The notes under the pieces are model-generated. The model had not been told where the DNA came from, made no database searches, and saw only the letters and a list, made by a program, of their open reading frames with translations. From NCBI RefSeq assembly GCF_003428165.1, contig NZ_QLIQ01000001.1:62001-126000 (forward strand): a DNA stretch of 64,000 bases. The letters run 5' to 3'. This document shows positions 9,439 to 19,597 of this stretch, in pieces; the stretch's first letter is position 1; the number at the start of each line of letters is the position of its first letter. This DNA comes from Cysteiniphilum litorale. Lineage in GTDB: Bacteria; Pseudomonadota; Gammaproteobacteria; Francisellales; Francisellaceae. A program made the position numbers and the translations under genes.

Positions 9439-9885
9439 ATGCAACAGAATAATGGATTTAGTTTGACGACACGGATCATTCATATGATTGGTTTTGAGTT
9501 ATTTGCGATTATTATTTTCGCCCCTGTAGCGGCACTGGTGTTAAATAAAAGCATTGTTGAAGTCGGTGCATTGGGTGTACTTATCTCATTGATGGCGATG
9601 CTGTGGAATTTCATCTACAACTGGATGTTTGATCATTATGAGGCAAAGCTTGGCAAAGATCGTTTTAAGCGCAGTGCCATCACGCGCGCAATACATGCAT
9701 TATTGTTTGAGTTGGGACTTTTAGTGGTAACGATTCCACTCGTTGCTTACTGGCTTAATATGACGTTATGGCAGGCGTTTATTGTTGATATCGGTTTTGT
9801 CGTATTTTTCTTGATCTATGCCTTTGTATACAACTGGCTATTTGACTGTCTATATCTGCAGTTATCACGTAGAGCAATCGCCTAA
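9439..9885 (+). CDS. PACE-family (AceI-like) multidrug/biocide efflux protein
   Basis: A small four-helix inner-membrane protein made of two tandem bacterial transmembrane pair (BTP) units. Each unit has the same plan: RIIHMIGFELFAIIIFAP...NFIYNWMFD and RAIHALLFELGLLVVTIP...FVYNWLFD. The conserved Glu of the first helix (GFELF) is the residue implicated in proton coupling in AceI. I chose the ATG at 9439 (148 residues) because AAGAGAG sits just upstream and the length matches the family; an in-frame ATG at 9397 would add 14 residues without a visible SD. The gene ends 4 bases inside the convergent CBS-domain gene. Substrates cannot be told from sequence. Confidence 0.88.
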   Translation: MQQNNGFSLTTRIIHMIGFELFAIIIFAPVAALVLNKSIVEVGALGVLISLMAMLWNFIYNWMFDHYEAKLGKDRFKRSAITRAIHALLFELGLLVVTIPLVAYWLNMTLWQAFIVDIGFVVFFLIYAFVYNWLFDCLYLQLSRRAIA

Positions 9886-11141
9886 GAAACTGAGTTAATC
9901 TCATGGATCTTAACAAGCTTTATCATATTATTTTCAACTTTCTTCACCTCGATAATAAAGCCATTGATTTTAAGGCAACAGTTGCCAATTGGGATTTCAC
10001 GCAGTTCATCGATAATAAAGCCAGAGATGGTTTTAGCACCTTGAGTCGGTAAATGTAAGTGCAAATGTCGATTAATTTCACGGATGGTGGTATCTCCGGT
10101 GGTGCTATAAGTATTATCTTTACCTGTTTTAATGTGTGTTTCAAGATTGTACGTATCGGCAAATTCACCAACGATTTCTTCAATAATGTCTTCAACGGTA
10201 ATAATGCCTTCAATCTCACCATACTCATTCACCACGGTAGCAAAGCGCATGCCTTTTTGTTGGAAATTAATCAATTGGCGCTTAATAGAGATATGATCAG
10301 GAATATAGTAAGGCTCTTTAAGTAGCGCTAAAACATCTTCATAGGTGGGCGTGTCATCCGTGGCAATAAACTTTAATGCCTCGCGTGTGAGAATAATACC
10401 GGCAATATTTTCAATGTTTTCATAGCACGCGATCAAGATAGAGTGCTTTGCATGAACGATTTGGTGAATGACTTCAACAATATCAAGACTTAAGTTAATA
10501 TATTCGATTTTATGATGTGGGATCATCACATCAGAGACTTTGATTTGATCAAGCTCTAATACACCTAAAAGCATATTTTTGTTTCGGGGTCCCAATTTAC
10601 TTTTGGAGTCGTGAACAACCGAGTGAATCTCGTCACTGCTTAATGGCTCAGCCGTTTCTTTATGTTTTATTTTAAGTCCCACTAAACGAAATAACAGATT
10701 GGCAAAACCATTTAATAACCACACAAGTGGGTAAAATAAAACGAGCAAGATGAGTAGTAGAAAAGAAGCAGGGAAAGCCAACTGTTGCGGGAAAAGTGCC
10801 GCTAGTGTTTTTGGAATAATCTCAGCAAATAGAAGAATAATGATGGTTAATACAATCGTTGCAACAATCATACCAATATGCCCAAAATGCTGTTCGGCAT
10901 AACTGGTTAGAATCGCTGAGGCAATGATGTTGGCAAAGGTATTGCCGACAAGAATCATGCCTAATAGGCGATCAGGACGTTTAATAAGATTTAAACTACG
11001 TTTGGCTGCTTTGTTCTTGCGTTTTGCCATGTGCCGCAATTTATATTTATTTAACGACATCATTGCAGTTTCAGACCCTGAAAAAAAAGCAGAGCATAAA
11101 ATTAAAATGACCAAAAGAAGAAGTGTAAAGCTAAGATCCAT
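9882..11141 (-). CDS. CNNM/CorB-type membrane protein with CBS pair and CorC_HlyC domain
   Basis: A 419-residue protein of the UPF0053/CorB (YfjD-like) family linked to Mg2+ or Co2+ transport and resistance. The N-terminal DUF21 region (about 1-180) has several membrane helices, starting LLLLVILILCSAFFSGSETAMMS, with the conserved SGSETA motif. A CBS pair occupies roughly 200-330, ending VVNEYGEIEGIITVEDIIEEIVGE, a hallmark of the family. The C-terminal CorC_HlyC domain (about 335-415) includes TISGFIIDELREIP. The older 'hemolysin' name of this family is misleading. It overlaps the convergent PACE gene by 4 bases. Confidence 0.92.
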   Translation of the reverse strand: MDLSFTLLLLVILILCSAFFSGSETAMMSLNKYKLRHMAKRKNKAAKRSLNLIKRPDRLLGMILVGNTFANIIASAILTSYAEQHFGHIGMIVATIVLTIIILLFAEIIPKTLAALFPQQLAFPASFLLLILLVLFYPLVWLLNGFANLLFRLVGLKIKHKETAEPLSSDEIHSVVHDSKSKLGPRNKNMLLGVLELDQIKVSDVMIPHHKIEYINLSLDIVEVIHQIVHAKHSILIACYENIENIAGIILTREALKFIATDDTPTYEDVLALLKEPYYIPDHISIKRQLINFQQKGMRFATVVNEYGEIEGIITVEDIIEEIVGEFADTYNLETHIKTGKDNTYSTTGDTTIREINRHLHLHLPTQGAKTISGFIIDELREIPIGNCCLKINGFIIEVKKVENNMIKLVKIHEINSVS

Positions 11142-11430
11142 GAGTTATTGGTTATATATTAAATTTATCACCCGGTTATCATAGCAATCAGCTGTGGGCA
11201 GCGCATTATTTTTATTGTTTTTTATTAGCAAAAATGGGCGCTCGCGATGAGATTGATTCTGAGATTGGTCATCATAAGATTCTGATGTTAATTTCTACTA
11301 AGAAACACTTAATTTAATCTAAAAATTCAAAAATATAATATGACTATTTAAATATCTGATTTTACGCTCTCGCTATTTAAGTTCATATTTTGATCCAAAC
11401 AGTTATTTAATCCGACCCCGAGGAATATAT

Positions 11431-14400
11431 ATGATCAGCAAGAAATACAAATTACTCTATATTTTATCTGCGCTAAGCTTAACTGCCTGTGGTGGCGGTG
11501 GCGGCGGCTCATCAGCGACACCTGATACACCAACAATAGCAGCCAATGCCAAGCTTATGACGGATGTCTCGCGTCCATATATGAGTGATAAAGAAGCGAT
11601 ACTTGAAATGTCTGTTGAAGTAGGAAGTATCAATCAAATGCTGTTACAGGCGGCTGATAATAAGACGCAGTTAGAAATATATTCAAGAGAGTTTGTGAGC
11701 ACTAGTTCCTCAAGTCATGCAATACACTTTGAGGAAATAAGCTCTGATCAGTCATGCTTTACCAAAAAAATTTTGCAGCCTGCTGAGAACTGTATTGATC
11801 AGTGGAAAGTAAGCACGATCAATCAAGAAGATCAATATCAAGGCAAGGTTGTCTATGGTACCAATCTTGGTAGCATTGAAGCGCCTGTGCAAATTGTTTT
11901 TAAATCACCAACTGATCCAGTCTTTCAAAAAGATCGCTTTACGATTAGCTCGATTACACCCATAGCAGTGGGTGAAACTACGAGCATTAGTTTGAACAAT
12001 AGCACTCAATATCCGATTAACTATCCCGTTATTGAATTTCCTAAAGGGATCAAACCATTTATCACTGATATGTCGACTGTGACAGAGATTAAAAGTGGTC
12101 AATCAGCCATTATTCGTTTTAAAATCATCGATAGTAAAGAAGCGCAACAGGCACTAAAAGCGTGGCAAGATGATCTTAATGCAAATAAAGAAGATGCACA
12201 TTTAAAATACTCAAGTGCACGTTTTTCGACACAAGTTTATCCATTGCAACCAACAATTTATTTGAATGATTTAGTCATTCAAAAATCAAATGCTCAGAAT
12301 TTTCGTGAGATAGATGGCAAGTTAGCGATGGATTTATCAATACTTAATGTCAGCCAAGACAGCATGACAAATCTTATAACTGATATTACAAAAGGTAGCC
12401 AATATATCACACTAGATCACTCAAAATGCTATTTCCCATTACAAAAAAATAATAGCTGTATTGTGACCATTATGATTGATCCAAGCATTTCAAATGCCTA
12501 TGCTGCCGATCAAGTTTTTGATGTAAGTTTCAGGGTGAATGATCAAAGCAATAGAGAACCAAATTCAATGAGCTTTTTGCTGGATCTGAATGCAAATGTT
12601 GGTATTGGTCTTGAAAGTACTTTAGTTGCAGATCATGAGAATCAGATATATCTACAAAATAATAGCTTAATTCAATGGCATCCATCATCTAATGTAGAAG
12701 ACTATAAAATCATCGATGGAATGCTGAATGATATCACCTCAGAATTTGTTATAGGCAATGGCGTTAAGTCACCTGATTGTTTAACTGCTCATACAATAGC
12801 TAAAAATACAGGATGTTATATTACTGTACTGCCAAATACTGATCAAACAGGGAAACAACTTAAGTTGCATTTGGATCATTCTAATGTACAAAACACAGCA
12901 CTTTTGTTGCCGAGTTATAGCGCTAACGGCATTAGTGGTAATAATGCATTAACGCCTGCAACAGTAATTAAAGGACGTGATTTATCAATGTATTTTACGA
13001 TAGCACCACCATCATCCAAAACATTTAAGGGTTTTGAAGTCGTTGGTCTATCAACTGCTACACAAGATATGAGTTATCCCAACAGTTGTAAACAAGGCGA
13101 TATCGTCAGCAGTAATAATCCTTGTCAGCTTAAAATTGATATTGCTGGAGATGAAATTGATGGCGAGAATTTTAAACCGCAATTAATCATACTCTGGCAA
13201 GATGGCACGCAATCAACTGCGGAGCTTAATATTGATGTGGTTGATCCTACGCAACCAGGCGAGGATGTAAGCGGGTTGTCTGATATTAACCTTTTACAGT
13301 CACAAACGAATTATGTTGATATTAACCAAGATGGCATACAGGTATTTATTAAAAATACAACGGGTAAAGTATTATCAGCTTTAAACATACAGATGCTACC
13401 GCAATGGCTTAATGATTTAGTTGATTTAAGCCAGTTGCAGATGATCACACTTAGTCCAGACCAAGAGCTTATCGTTAATATTCCCCTTAAATCGGATAAA
13501 TCAGCAAATGATTTAAGTGCTGCGTTAAGAGCACATCTGGATGAGATTACACATAATGATCATCAAGATGAAACGGGTGGTCAGGTAATACGTGTTACAA
13601 GCAGTAATGCATTAGATGACTATTTTCCAAAGATTAAAGTGGATACCATTCCCTATTTTGATACGGAAAATCTTAATCATGGGCATAAGGAGCAAACGCT
13701 CGCTTATACGATGGTGTTTGGCAAGCCTAATCAACAGTATATCGAGGTAAAAAATCCAACCAATTATCGTTATGATATAAATTTCTCAGAAAGTTTACCC
13801 AGTGGTATTACCCGCGTAATGTCAGGTGCAATCAATGGGTTAACAAATTGCAGTGAATTTCCAAGTTTATTAGCAGGGGAAAAGTGTGCAGTAGCATTGA
13901 TAGCATCACCAAATGCAAATGTTATTGAAGGTGATCATCTTGATTTGATCATGACACCCGCTGAAGGTGATGTGACAAGCACAACAACACTGCAGATGAA
14001 TTTTGAAGTGAACTATGTTTATGATATTACTTATCAAGCCGAAGGTAGTGCAATTGCAATACCATTATCAGGTCATAAGGTATATAACTTAAAATTAGTC
14101 AATAATGAACAAGGCATACAATGGGTTCCATCAACGAATACTTCAGATTATATGATCAGTCATGACCAAGGCGTTAGTGGACTTAGCATTACTGCACCAA
14201 CCATAATGCCAAATTGTACGGATGGATCTGCAGTAGCTACGGATGGCTATTGCTATATTGGCTTAGAGGTTGATGAGCATGCTTTAACACAGTCAAATTA
14301 TCAGCTAAGCCTTAAAATGGGCGAAAGTAATTTAGCACTTGATGTGCTGGATGTAGGACAAGTATCGATTGTTGAGTATGGCAAGGCAAGTGTTCAGTTA

Positions 14401-15867
14401 GTGCAAAATGGTCATAGCATTAATCATGTTGTGCGCGCAGGAGAAATCATTGATGTGGTGATTTCAGCACCTGAGAACTGGTACGCTTCTGTAGCGGATG
14501 ATCAGCAATTTAATATCAGAGCAAACCATCCCGCTATTAACTTTCCTCAAGGATATCTGTGTATTCTTTCACAATCTGCGCAAAGTACTGAGTGTAAGGT
14601 TTCTGTTCAAATTGGTGATGCGCTTAAAAGTGGTCATTATCTCTTGAAGATAATACCTGAACAGCAAACGATTCTACCTATTAATTTATCTGAATTAGAT
14701 TTGGGTGTTTCTTCAGTAAAATACACTTCGATTTCTAGTTTTAATAATCATGTTTGTGCACTCGATGACAAGGATAATGCTTATTGCTGGGGGCGTAATT
14801 TCAATGGTCAATTAGGATCAGGAGAAAGTTATGAGTATGCTTTAGAGCCTGTATCGGTTGTTTTAGGAGATGCAGCAGGAAATCAGTGGCAGAATATTGC
14901 GGTGGGATTCTATCATACTTGTGCACTTAATCAGCTTGGAGATGCGTATTGTTGGGGCTCTAATTACAAAGGAGAGCTTGGCAATGGTAGCTTTCAAGAG
15001 AGTAATACGCCCAAAGCACTTGCAAATGGCGAGATTCCACAAGGTGTCAAACTTACTGAAATTCAATCGGGTGCTTCATTTTCTTGTGCGCTAGCGACAG
15101 ATAAGCATGTTTACTGTTGGGGTAATAACCAAAATGGTGTGTTAGGTGCTGGGATTGCCGATCCAAATAAGACAGTGCCTGTAAGAGTTAATGAAAGCAA
15201 TATAACGCCAGGTGCGGTGATTGAATCAATTTCTCTTGGAAATAACCATGCTTGTTTATTAACAGATACAAAAGAAGCTTACTGCTGGGGCAGCAATTAC
15301 TATAAAGAGTTGGGCACTCAATTGCCAGTGAACACATCAAATACACCAATTAAAGTAAACCTTGAAGGCGTGAGTTTAAAAAGCATATACACGGGGCATT
15401 CTCATACCTGTGGCGTGAGTGATCATAATGAAACCTATTGTTGGGGTAATAATGAGAGTGGGCAATTGGGTACTGGAGTGCCTCCATCTTTAGGTGAAGC
15501 TTTACCTAAAAAAGTAGAAAGTGGCTCAATGCCCGAAGGTGTGTTTATAGAATCAATGGCATTGGGTAGCGCTCATAGTTGTGCCATTGCAAGTGATGAT
15601 AAAGTCTACTGTTGGGGTGCAAATCGCAATGGTTTGCTTGGCAATGGCGTTGAAACGGGTAGTTATGAAAATAAACCGATTGCGATTGTACAAGGAGATA
15701 TTCCAGAAGGCACACTTATGAGCTCAATCGTTGCCGGAAGTTCACATACATGTGTTCTTAGTATGGGTTATAGCTATTGTTGGGGTCGAAATACAAATGG
15801 TCAGCTTGGTAATGGTACGCTTAATAATAGCCTCATTCCTGCTGTTGGCAAATTGCCGATAGTCTAA
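11431..15867 (+). CDS. Giant lipoprotein with Ig-like modules and a seven-bladed RCC1-like propeller
   Basis: 1478 residues. A lipoprotein signal ends LSLTAC, with C20 as the lipidated cysteine, followed by a poly-Gly tether; no Asp at +2, so outer-membrane sorting is expected. Residues of about 40-1100 are repeated beta-rich modules with paired cysteines of the 'C...L..G..C.v.v' style (for example NCSEFPSLLAGEKCAVAL), similar in appearance to ASH/choice-of-anchor domains. From about residue 1105 there are seven RCC1-like repeats, each with H-x-C-x-L ... Y-C-W-G-x-N ... G-x-L-G. That count equals a closed seven-bladed propeller. Paralogues are at 23869 and 28374. The function is unknown; surface binding is a reasonable inference. 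SD: GAGG, 9 bases before the ATG. Confidence 0.85.
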   Translation: MISKKYKLLYILSALSLTACGGGGGGSSATPDTPTIAANAKLMTDVSRPYMSDKEAILEMSVEVGSINQMLLQAADNKTQLEIYSREFVSTSSSSHAIHFEEISSDQSCFTKKILQPAENCIDQWKVSTINQEDQYQGKVVYGTNLGSIEAPVQIVFKSPTDPVFQKDRFTISSITPIAVGETTSISLNNSTQYPINYPVIEFPKGIKPFITDMSTVTEIKSGQSAIIRFKIIDSKEAQQALKAWQDDLNANKEDAHLKYSSARFSTQVYPLQPTIYLNDLVIQKSNAQNFREIDGKLAMDLSILNVSQDSMTNLITDITKGSQYITLDHSKCYFPLQKNNSCIVTIMIDPSISNAYAADQVFDVSFRVNDQSNREPNSMSFLLDLNANVGIGLESTLVADHENQIYLQNNSLIQWHPSSNVEDYKIIDGMLNDITSEFVIGNGVKSPDCLTAHTIAKNTGCYITVLPNTDQTGKQLKLHLDHSNVQNTALLLPSYSANGISGNNALTPATVIKGRDLSMYFTIAPPSSKTFKGFEVVGLSTATQDMSYPNSCKQGDIVSSNNPCQLKIDIAGDEIDGENFKPQLIILWQDGTQSTAELNIDVVDPTQPGEDVSGLSDINLLQSQTNYVDINQDGIQVFIKNTTGKVLSALNIQMLPQWLNDLVDLSQLQMITLSPDQELIVNIPLKSDKSANDLSAALRAHLDEITHNDHQDETGGQVIRVTSSNALDDYFPKIKVDTIPYFDTENLNHGHKEQTLAYTMVFGKPNQQYIEVKNPTNYRYDINFSESLPSGITRVMSGAINGLTNCSEFPSLLAGEKCAVALIASPNANVIEGDHLDLIMTPAEGDVTSTTTLQMNFEVNYVYDITYQAEGSAIAIPLSGHKVYNLKLVNNEQGIQWVPSTNTSDYMISHDQGVSGLSITAPTIMPNCTDGSAVATDGYCYIGLEVDEHALTQSNYQLSLKMGESNLALDVLDVGQVSIVEYGKASVQLVQNGHSINHVVRAGEIIDVVISAPENWYASVADDQQFNIRANHPAINFPQGYLCILSQSAQSTECKVSVQIGDALKSGHYLLKIIPEQQTILPINLSELDLGVSSVKYTSISSFNNHVCALDDKDNAYCWGRNFNGQLGSGESYEYALEPVSVVLGDAAGNQWQNIAVGFYHTCALNQLGDAYCWGSNYKGELGNGSFQESNTPKALANGEIPQGVKLTEIQSGASFSCALATDKHVYCWGNNQNGVLGAGIADPNKTVPVRVNESNITPGAVIESISLGNNHACLLTDTKEAYCWGSNYYKELGTQLPVNTSNTPIKVNLEGVSLKSIYTGHSHTCGVSDHNETYCWGNNESGQLGTGVPPSLGEALPKKVESGSMPEGVFIESMALGSAHSCAIASDDKVYCWGANRNGLLGNGVETGSYENKPIAIVQGDIPEGTLMSSIVAGSSHTCVLSMGYSYCWGRNTNGQLGNGTLNNSLIPAVGKLPIV

Positions 15868-15953
15868 ACACGCTAAAGTTAGAAAACGCCATACATTTAC
15901 TGTTTATCAAATCACTTCAAAGATAATTAACATGCTTTAAAGGAGGGCTTTGT

Positions 15954-18900
15954 ATGCTATGTTATGTTAATAAAAGAAAATTAAAACTCATTACTATTTT
16001 ATCATCGATGGTCTTGATAGGTTGCGGTGGAGGTGGGGGTGAATCCTCTGATTCAATGCCGAATCCAACCCCTTCGACATCGCCAGATCCTGCACCAAAT
16101 CCAACACCTACACCAACGCCAACGCCTACACCAACGCCTACACCAACACCAACACCAACACCAACACCAAACCCTCAACCGGAGCCAGAATCAGAGCTTA
16201 TTCCAGAAGGGATAGCACAGCTTACAGCCACTCTTCATGAAGCACCGTCTGAGCCTAATGTGTTAGACAATGTTATGCTTGAGTTGACCAATGAGACTGG
16301 GCAAAAATTTAGCTATCCACTTATGTATCTTGCCAATGGTGTTGAGATGCAAAGCGGGCGTTATACGATATCTTCATATATGCTTGCCGAGAATAAGCTT
16401 GAGTATGCGCTATCTCATGATCAGATTGAATTATATCCAAATGATAATAAAACCATTGCAATTACATTTCAGAAGGTTGAACCAGAACCAGAACCAGAGC
16501 CTGAAGAAAGTGAGCATATCGCGTTAATGCCGTTTAAGGATGTGAGTTTTAACATGCTATGGTCAACTGTGCCACCACGATCCAATTTACAAGAAATTGC
16601 CGATGTTTCTAAACACTATGATTATGTATTGGCATTTATTACGCAAAATGCATGGTCAGATAGTTGTTTTCCAGCATGGGGTGGATCTCCTGAGCTTGCT
16701 TTAGATAAAGCGCTTTATGTTAATGAGGTCAATTATCTTAAGAATCAAGGGGGACATGTAGGGATTTCATTTGGCGGTGAAAATGGCAGTACCGTGGCAA
16801 GTAAATGTACGCTTAATGAGCTTATTACTGTTTATCAAGAAGCCATTAATACTTATGATCCTTTTATGATAGATTTTGACGTTGAAGGTGGTGCTTTAGG
16901 TGATACTGAGGCAAATAATAAGCGAATAGATGCTTTGCTTGCAATTAAACAAGCCAATCCGAATATTAAGTTTACATTTACCTTACCTGCAAATATTGAT
17001 GGTTTTCCACCTTCTGCGATGCAAATCATACAGCGCGCAAAGGAAAAAGGGCTAGAGGTCTTTGAATGGAATATGATGACAATGGCATGGTATGCACAAA
17101 AACTCCAAGATAAGCCCATATCAGATAGTGTTATTGCTGCAGCTGAGAAGGGGTTTACGCAATTAAAGTCAATTTATCAAGAGGCATCAGATGATGAAAT
17201 CTGGCAGATGATACGTGTCACGCCAAAGATTGGCGTTGATTATGATTACAGTGAGTTTTATCCACAAGATGCTTATGATTTACAGGAATATGTCAAATTA
17301 AAGAAAATGGCAGGTATTTCATTTTGGTCAATGGATGGTGATCGTAATCAAAATAAAACAGGTGATTTGGGAGAGCATGCAAGCCCTGATTACTCAGGCG
17401 TCGAGCAAGCACCTTATGATTTCACGCGTGCCTTTTTGGGTAAGCTGCCAACACCTACGCCAACACCTGATGAAGTCAGTGTTAAATTTACTTTAAGTGG
17501 AATTCCTTCCTTAGCAACAGGTAATTTGACATTGACAGATGCCAATAATCAAACATTTACATTTACGCTAGATCAGTTGCGATCTTCTGAAGGTATTGCC
17601 CTTAGCGAGGGTGCGTATACGCTGCAATCGTTGATTATATACAATGGTGTGAGTTATATTCTCTCGACACCGCAAATATCGGTATCTCAAGGTATGTCAT
17701 TACCTGCGACGATAGACTATACAGAAGTAGCTGCTAATGAGTTGGGTTATGTTAATATTTCACTGACTGGTTTGCCACAGGCTGCATCACAGCCGATGGT
17801 AACAGTTTATGATGCGTTTTATCGTGTTGTAATCAGTAAAAGTACCAGTAACTTTATGACAGAGTTTGAGTTGCCAGAAGGAGTATATCACCTATCCTAT
17901 GAGGGTTACTTAGATGAAGTAAATAAGCGCTACTATAGTGCATCACAAACCGAGCAGGTGGTAATTGAAAAAGACAGCACAAAAAATTTGAGCATAAGCT
18001 ATACCGCAGATAGTGTGTTTTATAAGGTTGGTGCGTATTATCCGGCATGGGGAACTTATGATCGAAATAATCAAATCCATGATTTGGATGCAAAAGATTT
18101 AGATGTGCTTTATTACGCATTTTTAAACTTTGATAGCAATGGCAATGTCAGTTTAGGTGAGAGTTATGCCGATATTGAAAAGCGCTTTACGACTGAAGTG
18201 GTAACAGAGCACGGAATCTATAAGCCCGGAACATGGTCAGGGGAAGGATCAGACAAGCCTTTTTATGGTAATTTAGAGCGTATAGCACAATTAAAAGGTT
18301 TTGCTAAAGAAAAATACAATAACACGTTGATTGCCGTGTTTTCCATAGGGGGGTGGACTTGGTCAACGCATTTTGCAGAAGTCGCTAGAGATCCAGTAAA
18401 ACGTGAGAACTTTGCCAATACAGCAGCGGCTTTAGTTCAAGCATATGATATGGATGGACTTGATTTAGATTGGGAATTCCCAGTATGGGGTGTACAAAAT
18501 GCTTTTTTAAATGCAGCGCAAGCTGAGATTAAAGCTGCCGGGGCTAGTATTAGTGACGCGCAAAAGCAAGCCATTTATGATAAGCATTTGGCATATGAGG
18601 AAGCAGATAACTATGTTGAGCTCATCAAAGTGACACGTCAAAAACTCAATGAATTAGCCAATATTACAGGCAAACATTACCACTTAAGTATCGCAATTAA
18701 TCAAGCACCCGATAATATTATCGTCAATAGCTACAGTAAGATGATGGATTATTTAGATTCAATTAATATTATGTCCTATGATGCTGCAGGGACTTGGGAT
18801 CAAACGACGGGCAATCAAGCGCCACTCTCAGCTGCTGAAGGTTCTGATGCACCAAATTATACGACGACTAAAGGAGCATGGAATTTAATAAGCTCAGTTG

Positions 18901-19463
18901 CGGCATTAAATGCAGTAGGTGTTCCTAATAATAAGATTGTTGCTGGTATTCCTCTTTACGGGCGTCAATGGGTTGGGGTTGCCGAAGGTCAGAGCCATAT
19001 CCCAGGCGTTTATCAAACCGGTAACGCAGGTAATGGCGAATGGGAAGTTGGCAATCTGGGGTATAACTGTATCATGGGTGGTACTTTCTCAGCGCAAAAG
19101 ACGATAGAAGTTTGTCAAAGCTTTGAAGATACAGCCAGTGAATATACTTATATTCTGGTGCGTGATAATAATGAGGTGCTTAGAAGTGTCGGTAATTTTG
19201 GTGAAGTAACAAGCTCTGGATATCGTGTTAGTGGCATCCTTTATCCCTTTGATAAAGTGATAGAAAGTTACTATTATAATCCGATAAGTAAAATGTTTAT
19301 CACCTATGACTCGGCAACGATGGTTAACATAAAAGGTCAATGGATAAAACAACAAGGATTACAAGGTGGTATGTTTTGGGATACATCAGGTGATGTGCCA
19401 AATCCATCAACTAATCCAGATCCTTCTTTAATTGATACACTATCGCAGAGTTTCTCAGGTTAG
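15954..19463 (+). CDS. Lipoprotein chitinase with two GH18 domains
   Basis: 1169 residues with a lipobox VLIGC (C24), a Gly tether and then a long Pro-Thr linker (about residues 35-75). A first GH18-type domain (about 190-500) carries DFDVE at 307-311 as the DxDxE catalytic signature; it resembles the ChiD-like group. After a short PT linker and two small beta modules, a second GH18 domain (about 690-1150) carries DGLDLDWE at 834-841, with E841 as predicted acid/base and further family motifs (SIGGWTWS, MSYDAAGTWD, GIPLYGRQW). It is strongly expected to hydrolyse chitin or related GlcNAc polymers at the cell surface. AGGAGG precedes the ATG. It shares the lipobox/Gly-tether design of its neighbours. 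Confidence 0.92.
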   Translation: MLCYVNKRKLKLITILSSMVLIGCGGGGGESSDSMPNPTPSTSPDPAPNPTPTPTPTPTPTPTPTPTPTPTPNPQPEPESELIPEGIAQLTATLHEAPSEPNVLDNVMLELTNETGQKFSYPLMYLANGVEMQSGRYTISSYMLAENKLEYALSHDQIELYPNDNKTIAITFQKVEPEPEPEPEESEHIALMPFKDVSFNMLWSTVPPRSNLQEIADVSKHYDYVLAFITQNAWSDSCFPAWGGSPELALDKALYVNEVNYLKNQGGHVGISFGGENGSTVASKCTLNELITVYQEAINTYDPFMIDFDVEGGALGDTEANNKRIDALLAIKQANPNIKFTFTLPANIDGFPPSAMQIIQRAKEKGLEVFEWNMMTMAWYAQKLQDKPISDSVIAAAEKGFTQLKSIYQEASDDEIWQMIRVTPKIGVDYDYSEFYPQDAYDLQEYVKLKKMAGISFWSMDGDRNQNKTGDLGEHASPDYSGVEQAPYDFTRAFLGKLPTPTPTPDEVSVKFTLSGIPSLATGNLTLTDANNQTFTFTLDQLRSSEGIALSEGAYTLQSLIIYNGVSYILSTPQISVSQGMSLPATIDYTEVAANELGYVNISLTGLPQAASQPMVTVYDAFYRVVISKSTSNFMTEFELPEGVYHLSYEGYLDEVNKRYYSASQTEQVVIEKDSTKNLSISYTADSVFYKVGAYYPAWGTYDRNNQIHDLDAKDLDVLYYAFLNFDSNGNVSLGESYADIEKRFTTEVVTEHGIYKPGTWSGEGSDKPFYGNLERIAQLKGFAKEKYNNTLIAVFSIGGWTWSTHFAEVARDPVKRENFANTAAALVQAYDMDGLDLDWEFPVWGVQNAFLNAAQAEIKAAGASISDAQKQAIYDKHLAYEEADNYVELIKVTRQKLNELANITGKHYHLSIAINQAPDNIIVNSYSKMMDYLDSINIMSYDAAGTWDQTTGNQAPLSAAEGSDAPNYTTTKGAWNLISSVAALNAVGVPNNKIVAGIPLYGRQWVGVAEGQSHIPGVYQTGNAGNGEWEVGNLGYNCIMGGTFSAQKTIEVCQSFEDTASEYTYILVRDNNEVLRSVGNFGEVTSSGYRVSGILYPFDKVIESYYYNPISKMFITYDSATMVNIKGQWIKQQGLQGGMFWDTSGDVPNPSTNPDPSLIDTLSQSFSG
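16101..16168 (+). repeat. Pro-Thr microsatellite in the chitinase linker
   Basis: A run of about eleven near-identical CCAACR/CCTACA hexamers encodes alternating Pro-Thr. Such a tract can expand or shrink by slippage in 6-base steps without changing frame, so linker length is likely variable between strains. Confidence 0.85.
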
Positions 19464-19597
19464 AGTATTTTTATCTAAAAACGCTTTGTAACAATGATAA
19501 TACATGACGTTACGATGTTGAAACTGACTTAAATTATTTTTTATTTATACTGTGCCTGCTTGTAAAATGATCTCTCAAATAAGAAGGAGTATAGTTC

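Noticed and set aside
16027-16215. Open frame coding a His-Gln repeat
   Set aside because: Out-of-frame reading of the Pro-Thr microsatellite of the chitinase.
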